This document shows, in pieces, positions 49,037 to 59,004 of a DNA stretch of 64,000 nucleotides (its first letter is position 1; each line of letters starts with the position of its first letter). A model generated the notes under the pieces. It saw nothing but the letters and a program-made list of their open reading frames with translations. It ran no database searches and was not told where the DNA came from. This DNA is from Cyclina sinensis. Taxonomy: Eukaryota; Mollusca; Bivalvia; Venerida; Veneridae. The translations under genes were made by a program, and so were the position numbers. The stretch spans positions 186,001 to 250,000 of the forward strand of contig JAAONU010000022.1 of the NCBI GenBank assembly GCA_012932295.1. The letters are read 5' to 3'.

Positions 49037-49221
49037 CTTCCTAAAAGGGGATGACAGACAGATATACTTGAATGTGGTGAAGCAAATACAAATGGATGGA
49101 AATGTAAGTTCCATAATTATGAAGAACTAGGATCAAAGTAATTCAGGCAGCGGTTTCCTCCAAGAAGATGACAGTTAACCGCAAAATGAGGAAGAAAAGA
49201 ATTTGTCAGAATGCGTTTATG
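49037..49221 (+). repeat. 185-bp inverted repeat, left copy
   Basis: It is nearly identical to the reverse complement of 50959-51143. On this strand it carries the transposase codons for GDDRQIYLNVVKQIQMDGNV and the start of the following intron or exon. Confidence 0.85.
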
Positions 49222-50260
49222 ACTGGCAACACTACCAACCTCCAGTTGTCATTTTAATCTGAGGTTTCGCACATCTTAAAAGAATATGCCTGTGTGTTTC
49301 AGTCTGCAGACACTGGTTCACTAGCTTAAAGAGTCACAGTTTGTTACATTAAACACTTTCTTAGCCTGTTTCATGAAGTCCCTCTGCATGCTAACACCAA
49401 AATTAGTCAAACTCATTACCTTTGATGAAGATGTCAATCTTCTTAAACCACAAGATTTCTTCACAGGTGCAGCTGCAGACAGAGTAATGAAATTTTGTGG
49501 CAAAGATGATCCCTCAGTTCTGCAGTTTTTGGGTAAAATGAAGAACAGTTACATTAAATGTGCTAAACATATGCAGAAGACATTACCACTGAACAATAAA
49601 GTGCTCAAGTCTCTGGCTGCTTTGGATCCAGTTATTGCAACTGATACCCAAGGCTTGAAATTGCTGAAAAGATTGTCCCTAGAGCACTTTCCGCCTCTGC
49701 TTACTGATGAAGAAAAGGACACAGTTGGCAAAGAAATCCTGTACTCAGTTGACCATACCCATGATTCACCCACAGAAGTTAATGTTGTACAATGGTGGTC
49801 TAAGATTATGGATAGAAATTGCTATCCAGTACTGAGTAGAGCAGCTGTGGCTGCACTGTCAATTTTTCAGTGGAGTCAACATTCAGCACACTTGGAGATG
49901 TAGTTGACAATAAGGCAGCCAGCATGGAGATCAGCACATACGGAGCATATCAGACAATTCGCTATGCGATGTCAGCTCGGAAAACTACAGCACTGAACTT
50001 TTTTGGAAGAAAAGATAACCACAATAACAGGGTTGTTGATAACACATGTGTGTCAGTATGCAAACAGCGGCACGGCGATTCAAGAAAGTGCAGAAAGAGA
50101 GAATAAGGCAAGAAATATTAACAAAAAATTAAAACAGTAAACTCGGTGAAGGAGGAAATAAAACAAGCAAACCAGGAGAACTATGCTAACAATGCTGAAA
50201 TTGAAACTGCCAGAGCAAAGAAACGGAGGATGAACGAAACACCTGTGAACCTTGCAAAAA
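49222..50260 (+). pseudogene. C-terminal half of a BED/hAT-like transposase, inverted relative to its N-terminal half
   Basis: The plus-strand blocks are FLACFMKSL (near 49360), ADRVMKFCGKDDPSVLQFLG, CAKHMQKTLPLNNKVLKSLA, VVQWWSKIMDRNCYPVLSRA and, after a frameshift near 49868, VESTFSTLGDVVDNKAASME and YQTIRYAMSARK. The last two fit the C-terminal dimerisation block of hAT-like transposases (E-S-x-F-S-x-x-G). Stops lie between 49250 and 49370 and at 50104. The N-terminal half is on the opposite strand at 50959-53120. The family is one I know only as uncharacterised multicopy invertebrate proteins. Confidence 0.65.
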
Positions 50261-50269
50261 AAACAGAAA

Positions 50270-50400
50270 CAAATTTAACGTGACTGACTCACAGATGGGC
50301 TGTTGATGCATAAAAAAGAAAATGTTTATACATATAGAAATTGTGAAGAACATATGTAACTTAAGTTACTGTCTTGTTTTTCTTCTAAAGATTCTAAAAA
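50270..50400 (+). mobile_element. Left-end fragment of the TTAA MITE family
   Basis: TTAACGTGACTGACTCACAG, followed by ATGGGCTGTTGATGCA, AAAGAAAATGTTTATACAT and TTGTGAAGAACATATGTAA, matches the first 110 bases or so of the MITE at 15943. The right end was not found. Confidence 0.6.
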
Positions 50401-50958
50401 AAAATTACTATCCTATGAACCATGGTAGAATACATGTGTTATGAATTTGGTGATTTTTGCCTTGATCTCATTGAGTTGTTCAAACATTTACATAAAATTT
50501 TTAAATTTTTAAATGTCATATACCTTATGCACTTTACAGTATTTTTGTGTACATGTCTGGGTAATGTTCACAGATGTGAAGAAAGACCATGTATTTACCG
50601 GCATATGAACCATTATGAGTATTATTATGTGATTTTGCCTTGATCGCATTTAAACATTTACATAAACATTTTAATTATCATATTCCTGTCTCACTTTAAA
50701 GCATTTTTGTATGTCTATGTGATGGTTATGTTGCAGCTTAGATGCAAATTGTCAAGATGTTACAGTGCCATTCAATAATTAGAATGCTCCGTTTTATTCA
50801 CTTTATTCATGTATATCATCTTACAACTGTTAACTTTTTACTGATAGAATACCATAATTTTGAAAAGCATGTGCTACTCATATTAGTATTTTTATTCTGT
50901 ATCTCAGAAGTTTTTAATGTCAAAATTACTTGCTACACATACAATTTTTCTGTACATA

Positions 50959-51143
50959 CATAAACACATTCTGACAAATTCTTTTCTTCCTCATTTTGCG
51001 GTTAACTGTCATCTTCTTGGAGGAAACCGCTGCCTGAATTACTTTGATCCTAGTTCTTCATAATTATGGAACTTACATTTCCATCCATTTGTATTTGCTT
51101 CACCACATTCAAGTATATCTGTCTGTCATCCCCTTTTAGGAAG
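50959..51143 (-). repeat. 185-bp inverted repeat, right copy
   Basis: Reverse-complement partner of 49037-49221, with the same length at both boundaries. It contains the end of the transposase N-terminal reading frame. Confidence 0.85.
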
Positions 51144-51622
51144 CTGAAGTAGAACACCACATAAGCATCGTATAACATAGTTGTTTCGATTGATAGGTCA
51201 TAAGCAGACAGCCACCTATGTAGAATGAATCTAGCCGGTTTACTGTATGATATTAAAATAATACTACAAATCTCTGACAGATATTCATCTACCAAAACAT
51301 TTTTCTTACTAGAAATTGTTGCTTCATCAAGATTTAGTGAGAAAGGAACTTTCTGCAACTGATGAACAAGCTTTTGGTGGAAACTCTCTGCCAGTCCATA
51401 TTTTGCTTTATATGCTGCTGCTGTCCGATCCAGTTTCACCTCAGACAATGCCTTAGGATCTTCTACAAGAGTCTTGGCAAGGCTTACAAGGGTAGGAGTA
51501 CATGACAATGGCATGCCTTGCTCTGCCACAACAGCTAAAACAGTAGCCTGAAAATAGACAATGAATTATAAGCTCATCTCATACAGGACAGTTTTTTATT
51601 TGATAACAGACGTCTTGTTTAA

Positions 51623-52053
51623 AGGGGCTGTACTCCAGATTTGATGTAAAAATATTTTTTACATAAATTAAATATCTAGATGCCGTGAGATTATAACAAC
51701 ATGATATTTTACTTCAAAACTGATTATAAAAGTCAAAATAGAACAAAAAATATATTCGCTTCAGCTTGATTTGAACTCTGGACCCTCATGTTAACAAAAT
51801 TTTTCCAATGCTTTTACTGTCACCACTATCACTGCAACTGAAATAACAATTATTTACTTTAAATCTTATACGATATAGTTATACCGTCGCGTTACGGTAT
51901 AGCACTATGAAAAGAAAAAAATCAATTTATAATTGTGATTATCTGACTTATTTCTCGTCAGTAAGTTAGTTTTTAAGCATTACTCATAAATATTACAAAA
52001 GAATTATAATACAAGAAAACTTTCTTTTTTTTGTCATCTGGAGCACAGCCCCT
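51623..52053. mobile_element. TTAA-flanked MITE, second family, 431 bp, with a tRNA-like core in reverse
   Basis: The left end AGGGGCTGTACTCCAGAT and the right end (reverse complement AGGGGCTGTGCTCCAGAT) are 18-bp TIRs with one mismatch. TTAA stands directly outside at 51619-51622 and 52054-52057. On the minus strand the centre has AGTGGTGACAG and, about 50 bases on, GAGTTCAAATC, which resemble a weak A box and a good B box. Length and layout match the 434-bp MITE at 15943, but the TIR sequence differs. Confidence 0.75.
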
Positions 52054-53284
52054 TTAAACCAAGATATCTCACACTGAAATACACGTTGTCAGAAATTTTT
52101 ATAAATAACAACACTTTGTATTTGTTTTATTGTAAAAGTCTCCTTTATAATAATATGTGCTGGTTATTAATATATTTCAACGTATACAAGTGTAACTAGA
52201 CACATACAATAATTATGTGCAAGTCAACCATAGCATGAAAATAACCTCACTGTTGATAGAAGTCAACACATTTTTGCATTAAAAGTGCTTATATATTTTG
52301 AAAAGAAACAATGCATCTAATATGCATACTTCAGCATGCGATCACACAAAGGAACAGCTGCTGGTTTCTGTGTTAATTGTGAAGCTTCACAGGATGGAAC
52401 ATCATCAACATATTCTTTCATCATTGTGTCAAAAACAATCAGCGCATCTCTGTGATTTCCAGCTTGGCATAGAGTACACGTATATATAATGATACAGGGT
52501 TTACAGAAGTCTCTGCCTATATCTTTTTATTTTATAGCGAGAATATCTTTTTCTTTTTAAATTTCGTTTTTACCTAGCTGTAAATGGAGTTTTTTGTTTC
52601 AATAAATCATCCTTTAAGGATTTTTGGTGACCCACAACATTGAAAAAATGTGCATGGAACTACAGAGGACTCAACCTATTTGTACTAAAATACCAGTAAA
52701 AAAACAAGCTAAAAATGCACATTTTCTATCACAAATGGGATTTCTGGAACTAGAAAAGAGAACGTTCATAGTGTATTGACATAAGCAGATATCTCAAAAC
52801 TTAATCTAGGCATTCCTGTAATTTGAGCGCTTTTGTTTCAGCAAGTCAACATGCTTTGCTGATTTTACATGATCCTCGAACGCCACACACCCTCGGGCCC
52901 CAAAGTTGATCTGTTTCGTACAAAGCTTACACAAAGCCTAACCAGGAATGTTCACTTTCACAAAATCGTCCGCAAAATTAAATATGAACGTGTCTTTCCC
53001 GGTAGAAATTGTAATTTCCTTCTCTAGCCACTTATAGTTAAATTTGTTTTTCACCAACGCATCACAAGATTTTATTTTTTGAGGGTCTTTAGCCTTTATT
53101 TCTTCCATTCTTTTTAGCATTTATTTACTCTTACAATATCTCAATATCTCAGACGCCATATTTTGAAGCATGCCAAATTACATCAGATACGAAGAAGAAT
53201 ATGAATGGTTACAACTGGGGAATTCCGTTCAATCATTGGCTAAGAGAAATATCGTTTTCTAACGTGAGAGCCGGGAAAGCAGAG

Positions 53285-53490
53285 TGCGGGTGTGCCTAAT
53301 AATTCACGAATCAGCCGCGGATGTCGTTGTCGACCCCCCCCCCCCCCCGCAATTTTCTCCTCAGATTTTCACCGATCTCAGAAACGGCCTATGACACTTA
53401 GAAATCCGCGGATTTTCGCGAATCCGCGGCAAATTGGCAGCCTTGCCCGGGGCGGGCAGGGCGGCGGCGAGGGGGGCGGGCAGTAAAATT
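53285..53490. repeat. C-run and G-rich low-complexity segment beside the transposase gene
   Basis: A C run at about 53333-53348, CGCGG/CCGCGG repeats and a GGGCGGG-rich stretch to 53480. TTGGCAGCC at about 53425 is the inverse of GGCTGCCAA at about 48157, which could mark the outer ends of the hAT-like element. At 9 bp this is weak. Confidence 0.4.
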
Positions 53491-53907
53491 TTTCTCTATA
53501 AAATGAAAAATAACTGATCATTGAGATCAAGTAGAATATTTGTTTTATACAAACAAATGTGCTGATTTGTAATAAATTGCTTCAAAAAAATTTCCTTCAG
53601 GCATATTGACACTAAGAAATTATTCGTTTTTAATACATCCAGCCAAAACTTGAATAATAACAAATTTCTATGTAAAGACTAACAAAACTGCATTCAGATT
53701 ACCAGTTGTATCTGGATTATTTTTACTGAAACTGTGAGTAACTAGTATGGTCCATTCAATATCATACACAATGATTAACATTTAAACAAAATGGAATGCT
53801 CTGAATGCCTCTTTAAAACAGTTGAAAATTGATATAAAAAAGGTTTTTGCGAAACAAAAACGGTGCTATTTTTTATACTGCTACATGTGCAACAGTGTTT
53901 ATCATTG

Positions 53908-55408
53908 TAGCTATATACAAAGAGACGTTAAAGATGGGAGTAGTATCTATCTGTGTGATTCCACTTTTGTGACTTTTCCAGTTGAATTATCAACACAGTA
54001 GTAAAATCAAACTGTTTCATCGCAGTCATTCTTTAAACTTTTCATTGTAATCAAACTCACATTTTCTAAAACTGAACAAGCAACAAAATATTTTCACATA
54101 CTTAAGTTCAACTTAATTTATTATGATTTCCTCAACTTGATTTATAATGTTTTCCTTTTTAAGTCCACCACAGACACTCCTTTCTTTGCGCGCAATAATC
54201 TTCACTGGATTCTCTATAAAAATGTATAATTCACCAGAAAAAAGTCAACAAAGTGGAATCAATTTTGAATCTACGCTTGATTTTGATCTCGCTTTTATAA
54301 ATTATATTCAACACTTGTTAGATTTTACATATTTTACACTATAAGATTGGTGAAACTTTGGTTATTCATTCAGCTGACTGACTATAAAATGTCACTATAC
54401 AGTCACGCTGAAAGTTTGTATATTCAGATCGGTGTTCAGCATTACTCTGAGTATTTTAGAGGTTGGAAACTTCCTCTTGTCTGTAGCAAATATATAGCAT
54501 TCAAATAACATTTGGCTCTGACATATATACATGTACAATCATAGCGATTTTTCCATCAAGAATAAAACCAGAATCTACTTTTTTATTTCGCTTATCTTTT
54601 TGATATCTATATCCCTCGATTGATAAAATTCATTAAATGTAATGTTACCGTTTACTAAGACATTTTCTCCATTTGGTTGTGTGCAAGTAAGGCGACACAG
54701 TGTGTTCAATTTACAAAAAACTTTCTTTGAACTCGTGTTCTTAAATTCTATTAACAGGTTGTCAGCGTTAAAATAGCAGTGTAGATTGTCGCAGTATTCT
54801 GATCGGCGAGACACAGAAGTTGAAATAACAAAAGTAATATCCCATATCTGAGTTTGAACTGAAGTTGAAAATGTTTCCGCCACTGAGGGTGTTAACACTA
54901 CATGCAATTCTTTCCATTTAAGGCCTTTATTAAAACACAGTGTTTTAGATTTTGTTAGGTCTGCAACAACACATTTCTTCCAAACATCTCGCTCTTCGGA
55001 TAGCTTCTGAACATTATGATCCTTTGATTCGTGAAGTTTTGTCTTTAAATTCGCATTCTCCGATTCTAAACCCGCGATTATTTCTTTCATCTTTTTTTCA
55101 TAAATCATTGACAGTGCTTCTACTGGAGGTTTACATGATGTCTTGGCTTCTAGAAGTTCTTCGTCTGATTTTTCGGACGCAAGGAAGATGCATTTCTTTC
55201 GTAGATCTATCAAGTTATATATATCAGACTTTCGTAAAAGTTCAAACAACTCTTCAACACTAGTTGCATTTCCAATACTTTCCATCAGAACACTCTCGCA
55301 TCTGTTTTTCAAATGTAAAATTTGGTATTCCTCGACCAGTGGTAGTAACGTCATTGCGTTGTCACTAGTAACTGGGTCTTGTATATTTGGATAGATGCAA
55401 CGTAACAA
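53908..55408. repeat. Segmental duplication, copy 1 (partner 62238 to the window end)
   Basis: From GCTATATACAAAGAGAC through the BTB coding region the two segments align collinearly with about 90 percent similarity by eye. Non-coding parts such as AAACTGAACAAGCAACAAA and ATAGCATTCAAATAACATTT are included. Confidence 0.85.
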
Positions 55409-55704
55409 TGCCTTGACGTCTTTGATTTTTTTTCGGGTAGAACTAACTCATCACTTCTACTGTCCTTAAACTCCGATTGGAACATCCTTTCAAAAACAGG
55501 CGAAGCAAGAGATAATATGTTTTTTGCAACATACAGTTTTGTACCTTCGACATTTAGGATAAAATCGGTCATCCATGATTTCTCTCCGAAATCGAAAGTA
55601 GCCACTGCTTTGTCTGTTTCGGTCCAAGTATTTTCAGCTGAGCTTTCTGAACTGCCTGCCTCAACCTCGGAATCACTTAGTTCTGCATGATTTGCTCCTT
55701 CCAT
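54575..55704 (-). pseudogene. BTB/POZ - coiled-coil - beta-domain gene with two homopolymer frameshifts
   Basis: Same family as 34122-35300 and near-duplicate of 63105-63968+. The N-terminal part (55704 to about 55434) has an acidic leader and the BTB start (MTDFILNVEGTKLYVAKNIL, SPVFERMFQSEF). The frame is lost at the T8 run 55426-55433 (A8 on the coding strand). One extra A would restore LLRCIYPN and the rest: a BACK-like part (PLVEEYQILHLKNRCESVL), a coiled coil (ENANLKTKLHESKD) and the beta domain (WKELHVVLTPSV, TQIWDITFVIST). A second single-base loss in a short A run (54579-54584) ends the frame at SEIKK, where the duplicate continues for about 22 residues to PNVI-stop. This is either a young pseudogene or a gene with two assembly errors. 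Confidence 0.75.
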
Positions 55705-55739
55705 AATAAATCTTTTAATTGCATTAAGTATTTTGTTTC

Positions 55740-57285
55740 GAACAGTGGGTCGCTAAACATTAAATTTTTTATAGTACAAGAGGCGCTGGTTTGATAAAGG
55801 GAGCTACCTATCCGCTGCTAGCACGTTTTACGGTAGTAATCAGCCAATCGGACAACTTAGTTAATTACCTATCGTGTGTTAGATTCAAAGCACATGGACA
55901 GGTCTACTCCCGACAAAAAGGCTTATTCACTCACGTGATTTAAATGTTAGTGCTGGTCTTTCCAAGAACTGTGTTAAATAAAAAAGGATGTGTGTAAAGA
56001 AAAAAATGAGTTGAATGACATGAAAGTGAACTTGTGTAACACATATAAGCTTCCATTGAACAACATAATAGTATAAACATGAATACCTCATATGTGACAA
56101 CTGATAGATACCAGAACCCTCACATTTGCATAATATAACAAAGAAGAACAGTAACAGGTTTGTAACAAATATATGGTTATGTTTGTGAGTAAAATCTACT
56201 GCTGTGAGAATCAAAGGTCATGTTTGGATCAATGACTAGCACTACAGTTAGGTGAACAGATAATAAAACGTACAGTAACATATAGACATGCTAACTGTGT
56301 CTGACCCTCTAATGTACAGTTAAACGTAAAGACAATACTATATTACCAACATAATCTTAAACCAAGAATATAAAATGCAAAATGTGAAGTTAATGTACAG
56401 ATACTTTGAAGATATCTGTTTTGTTAAGATTCTATCATGAGAATCTGTACACCACTTCACAGTGCAACAAACTAATATTTAAAGAAGCATGTTCTTATGT
56501 CTTTCACATCTATTCCTAACGACGTATATGCCAACTGACCGAGTCCACGAACAAGGTTGCGCACAGAAAAAGTTTTTTTTCTTGAAATGATTATATTCTT
56601 TTAGGCTCTGACATATTTACGTGGACAGTCAAGGCAATTTCTCCTTCGAGAAGCCGGCCTTTACGTCTTCTATCTCGGAAATCACAGTAAGACAAGTAAG
56701 GTATTAGACTGTTATGATGAGGAGGGAAAAACTATCTGCTGCAATATGAAAAATTAGAAGATTCTTTGATTTAATGATATTTCAAGTAAATAAGTTGATA
56801 GAAACAAAACATCCATTTATTTTTTTGTATTAAGACCATGTTTGCGCATCTTTGTATTTTCATAGTCAACCACAGTGGGCATTTATAAATAATAATAATA
56901 ATAATAATGATAATAATAATAATAATAATAATAAAAAAATTCCAAGACATGTAGCTGTCTGATGCTGCCGCTTCAAATATTACTTTTTACATACCGTCTT
57001 ATGGAATTAGTAAACATTATATTAAGATAAAAATAAAAAGGAATGAAATAGATTTTAACTGGTGTGGCGTGACCTTTTAATCTGCTATTCAGTTGTTGTT
57101 CTTTTTGGGGTTTTTTGTTGTTGTTGTTTTTTTAATTTGGAACGGAATGAAAAAAAAAACAGAAAAGAAAATGGTAACTATAGTTTTATAAGATACGGGA
57201 ATAATTTTCAATAACTATTTATTTCACAACCAAGCAATATAAACAGTAGAAAAAAACTATTCGCGGAATAGATTCCGGATCAGTT
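55740..57285. other. Stretch with no recognised gene; AAT microsatellite
   Basis: An (ATA)n/(AAT)n microsatellite lies at about 56888-56934. A fragment near 56615-56680 (GGCTCTGACATATTTACGTG, GGCAATTTCTCCTTCGAGAA) resembles the 3' coding end of the BTB family at about 54515-54560, so a further BTB relic may lie here. Otherwise nothing identifiable. Confidence 0.45.
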
Positions 57286-57296
57286 CATTATTTGTC

Positions 57297-57898
57297 TCCA
57301 ATAATCGATTCTTTATGCCGTCCTATAAAGAACGGTGTCCTTTTTCCTCCCAACGGGCGTTATCCAATAGTAACATGGCTACTGCCAGTGTTGTATCATA
57401 AGTTTCATTACAAGCACGTGTACATTCTTAATGTCGGGAACTATTTTAAAAGATATATGCTTGACATACACTAATAATAAATGGACTTGCTTTTTCATTT
57501 TAATTTTTCCAGGTTTTTTACGGATATATTTTTTACTGTTTTTTGTAAATATACAAAAGAATATTTGTCATCTTATTCCAAAATAATAAATGTGTTTCTT
57601 GCATTGAACTGTCGGAATATTTCAGTAATAATTTAAAGGAAAAAAATAAAGAGTGTAAAAAATTGACAAAAGTCTTTAAACGTTCAACTCTGAGAAGCAA
57701 ACATTTAAAGACATCTTACACAAGGAAGTTTAAACTTGTTTCAGAGAAAAATTTTACTTTGAAACTTGAAGAATTGTAGTTTTAGAAAACAGTTCAACAT
57801 AACTTTAAAATTTATACATAAATATTTTTTTTATAATCCGTGGAAAAGAAGATAGTATTGCATCAAAATATGGATTTTGACGAGTACAGGAAACACGG
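57297..57898 (+). promoter_or_regulatory. Promoter plus first-exon cassette, copy 2 (most diverged)
   Basis: It shares AATCGATTC, CCTATAAAGAACGGTGTCC, CTCCCAACGGGCGTTATCC, CCAATAG and GTGTCGGGAAC-like phrases with copies 1 and 3. It has a 12-base insertion (TAACATGGCTAC) after CCAATAG, and the 5' untranslated part has diverged. Confidence 0.45.
57870..57897 (+). CDS. Putative first coding exon, decarboxylase-like, copy 2
   Basis: ATG plus nine codons read MDFDEYRKH, with one base of Gly, followed by donor GTAAGT. The substitutions relative to copies 1 and 3 (EQ to DE; CAT to CAC) are conservative or silent, and frame and donor are kept. No next exon is found in the 430 bases before copy 3. 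Confidence 0.35.
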
Positions 57899-58344
57899 TA
57901 AGTCCCGTCATTGAAATATTGAAGTCAAAGCTAAGATTAGAGATATTATTTGCAAGAATTTTGACAAACGAAATAAAATACCTCCCATTTTATTTCTAAT
58001 ATTTTCTATACAAACTTAAATATACAAATTGAAGAGCGTCCTCAAAATAATTACTGTTCGACCAAGTAGTTGTTATTGGTACTAAATGATAGAGTTTTGG
58101 GTAGCCCCTAGTACCCCTTTGGGGTCATTTCGTTAACCACAACCATACATATATCTTTCTGCTCCTTTAAATGCTTCGAAGATTGTTAAAAAAATTTTCA
58201 GGCGTGTGTTAAATGAGCTTGAAAAGTTTTTTATTACTCTGAAATGTACATCATTTTGTACGACTGAATCCGTGATAATTGAAATAAAAGCCCTTTTGTT
58301 TCGAATCCGCCATTCTGGCCTTTAATTGTCCACTGATTGAAAGA

Positions 58345-58818
58345 TCGCCTGTAATCGATTCTAGATGTCGTCCTATAAAGAACGGTGTCGTTTTTCCTCC
58401 CAACGGGCGTTATCCAATAGCCTTTGCCAGTGTTGTATCAAAATTTGTAGTTCCTACAGGTGTACATTTTCAGTGTCGGGAACTATTTCATCTATTTTAA
58501 TTTCCCGCTTGTGACTGGATGTTCTTTCTCGTTTTATTTCGGGATATTTAAAAAACGAACGTTTCCTAAGACAGAAGTGTGTATTTAAAAAAGTTGAAAT
58601 AGGGTTTTCAAAAGTAAAGTCAGAATAGCAAGCATTAAACGATAAAAGAAACAAAACACTTTTCTGAACAAAATTCAAACACCGAAACCAACTTGGAAAG
58701 CCGATTTATCACTGAACTGTTTTGAAGAACTACTTTATTTCATTATAAGTGTTGAAGAAAAAGAATAAATAAAAAAAATTAGAAGGAAAATGGATTTTGA
58801 ACAGTACAGGAAACATGG
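58345..58818 (+). promoter_or_regulatory. Promoter plus first-exon cassette, copy 3
   Basis: Very close to copy 1 across its length, including the TATA-like CCTATAAAGAACGGTGTCG, TTCCCGCTTGTGACTGG and AACCAACTTGGAAAGCCG phrases, with small indels between. Confidence 0.5.
58790..58817 (+). CDS. Putative first coding exon, decarboxylase-like, copy 3
   Basis: Identical in protein sequence to copy 1 (MDFEQYRKH plus one base of Gly) with donor GTAAGT. Downstream, a retrotransposon 3' end starts at about 59000 and no exon with the expected KEMVDY-type sequence is seen before the window ends. If a functional gene exists, its body lies to the right of this window. Confidence 0.35.
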
Positions 58819-59004
58819 TAAGTTCTTTTAAAAAATATCTACAATGTAATCGTAATTATTCAACGAATAAACATTATATCGAAAAGGGTTCTTTCAGCTT
58901 AATAAAATTTTGTTTTTGTATTTGTAAAAACTTTTGAATTGAAATTGTTCAAATTTTATACCGTTTGAAACCTTTGACATGTTATCACTCAAAAAGTTTT
59001 ATGT

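Larger units (their letters stand above)
50959..53130 (-). pseudogene. N-terminal half of the BED/hAT-like transposase gene, interrupted by a MITE
   Basis: Minus-strand parts in order are as follows. At 53120-52840: MLKRMEEIKAKDPQKIKSCD, WLEKEITISTGKDTFIFNFA, an in-frame stop, then LCKLCTKQINFGARGCVAFE and DHVKSAKHV, a C2H2/BED-like zinc finger. At about 52470-52250: an exon-like piece ending QKPAAVPLCDRMLK. At 51555-51050: VVAEQGMPLSCTPTLVSLA, YKAKYGLAESFHQKLV, PFSLNLDEAT, LHRWLSAYDL and the part shared with the inverted repeat. The stop after NIPG would need only one base change from a Trp codon. A TTAA MITE (51623-52053) lies between two of these parts, possibly in an intron. Confidence 0.65.

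Noticed and set aside
53425..53433. Defined terminal inverted repeats of the hAT-like element (pair with 48157)
   Set aside because: Only nine bases match and no 8-bp target duplication was seen; mentioned as a hint, not called as ends.
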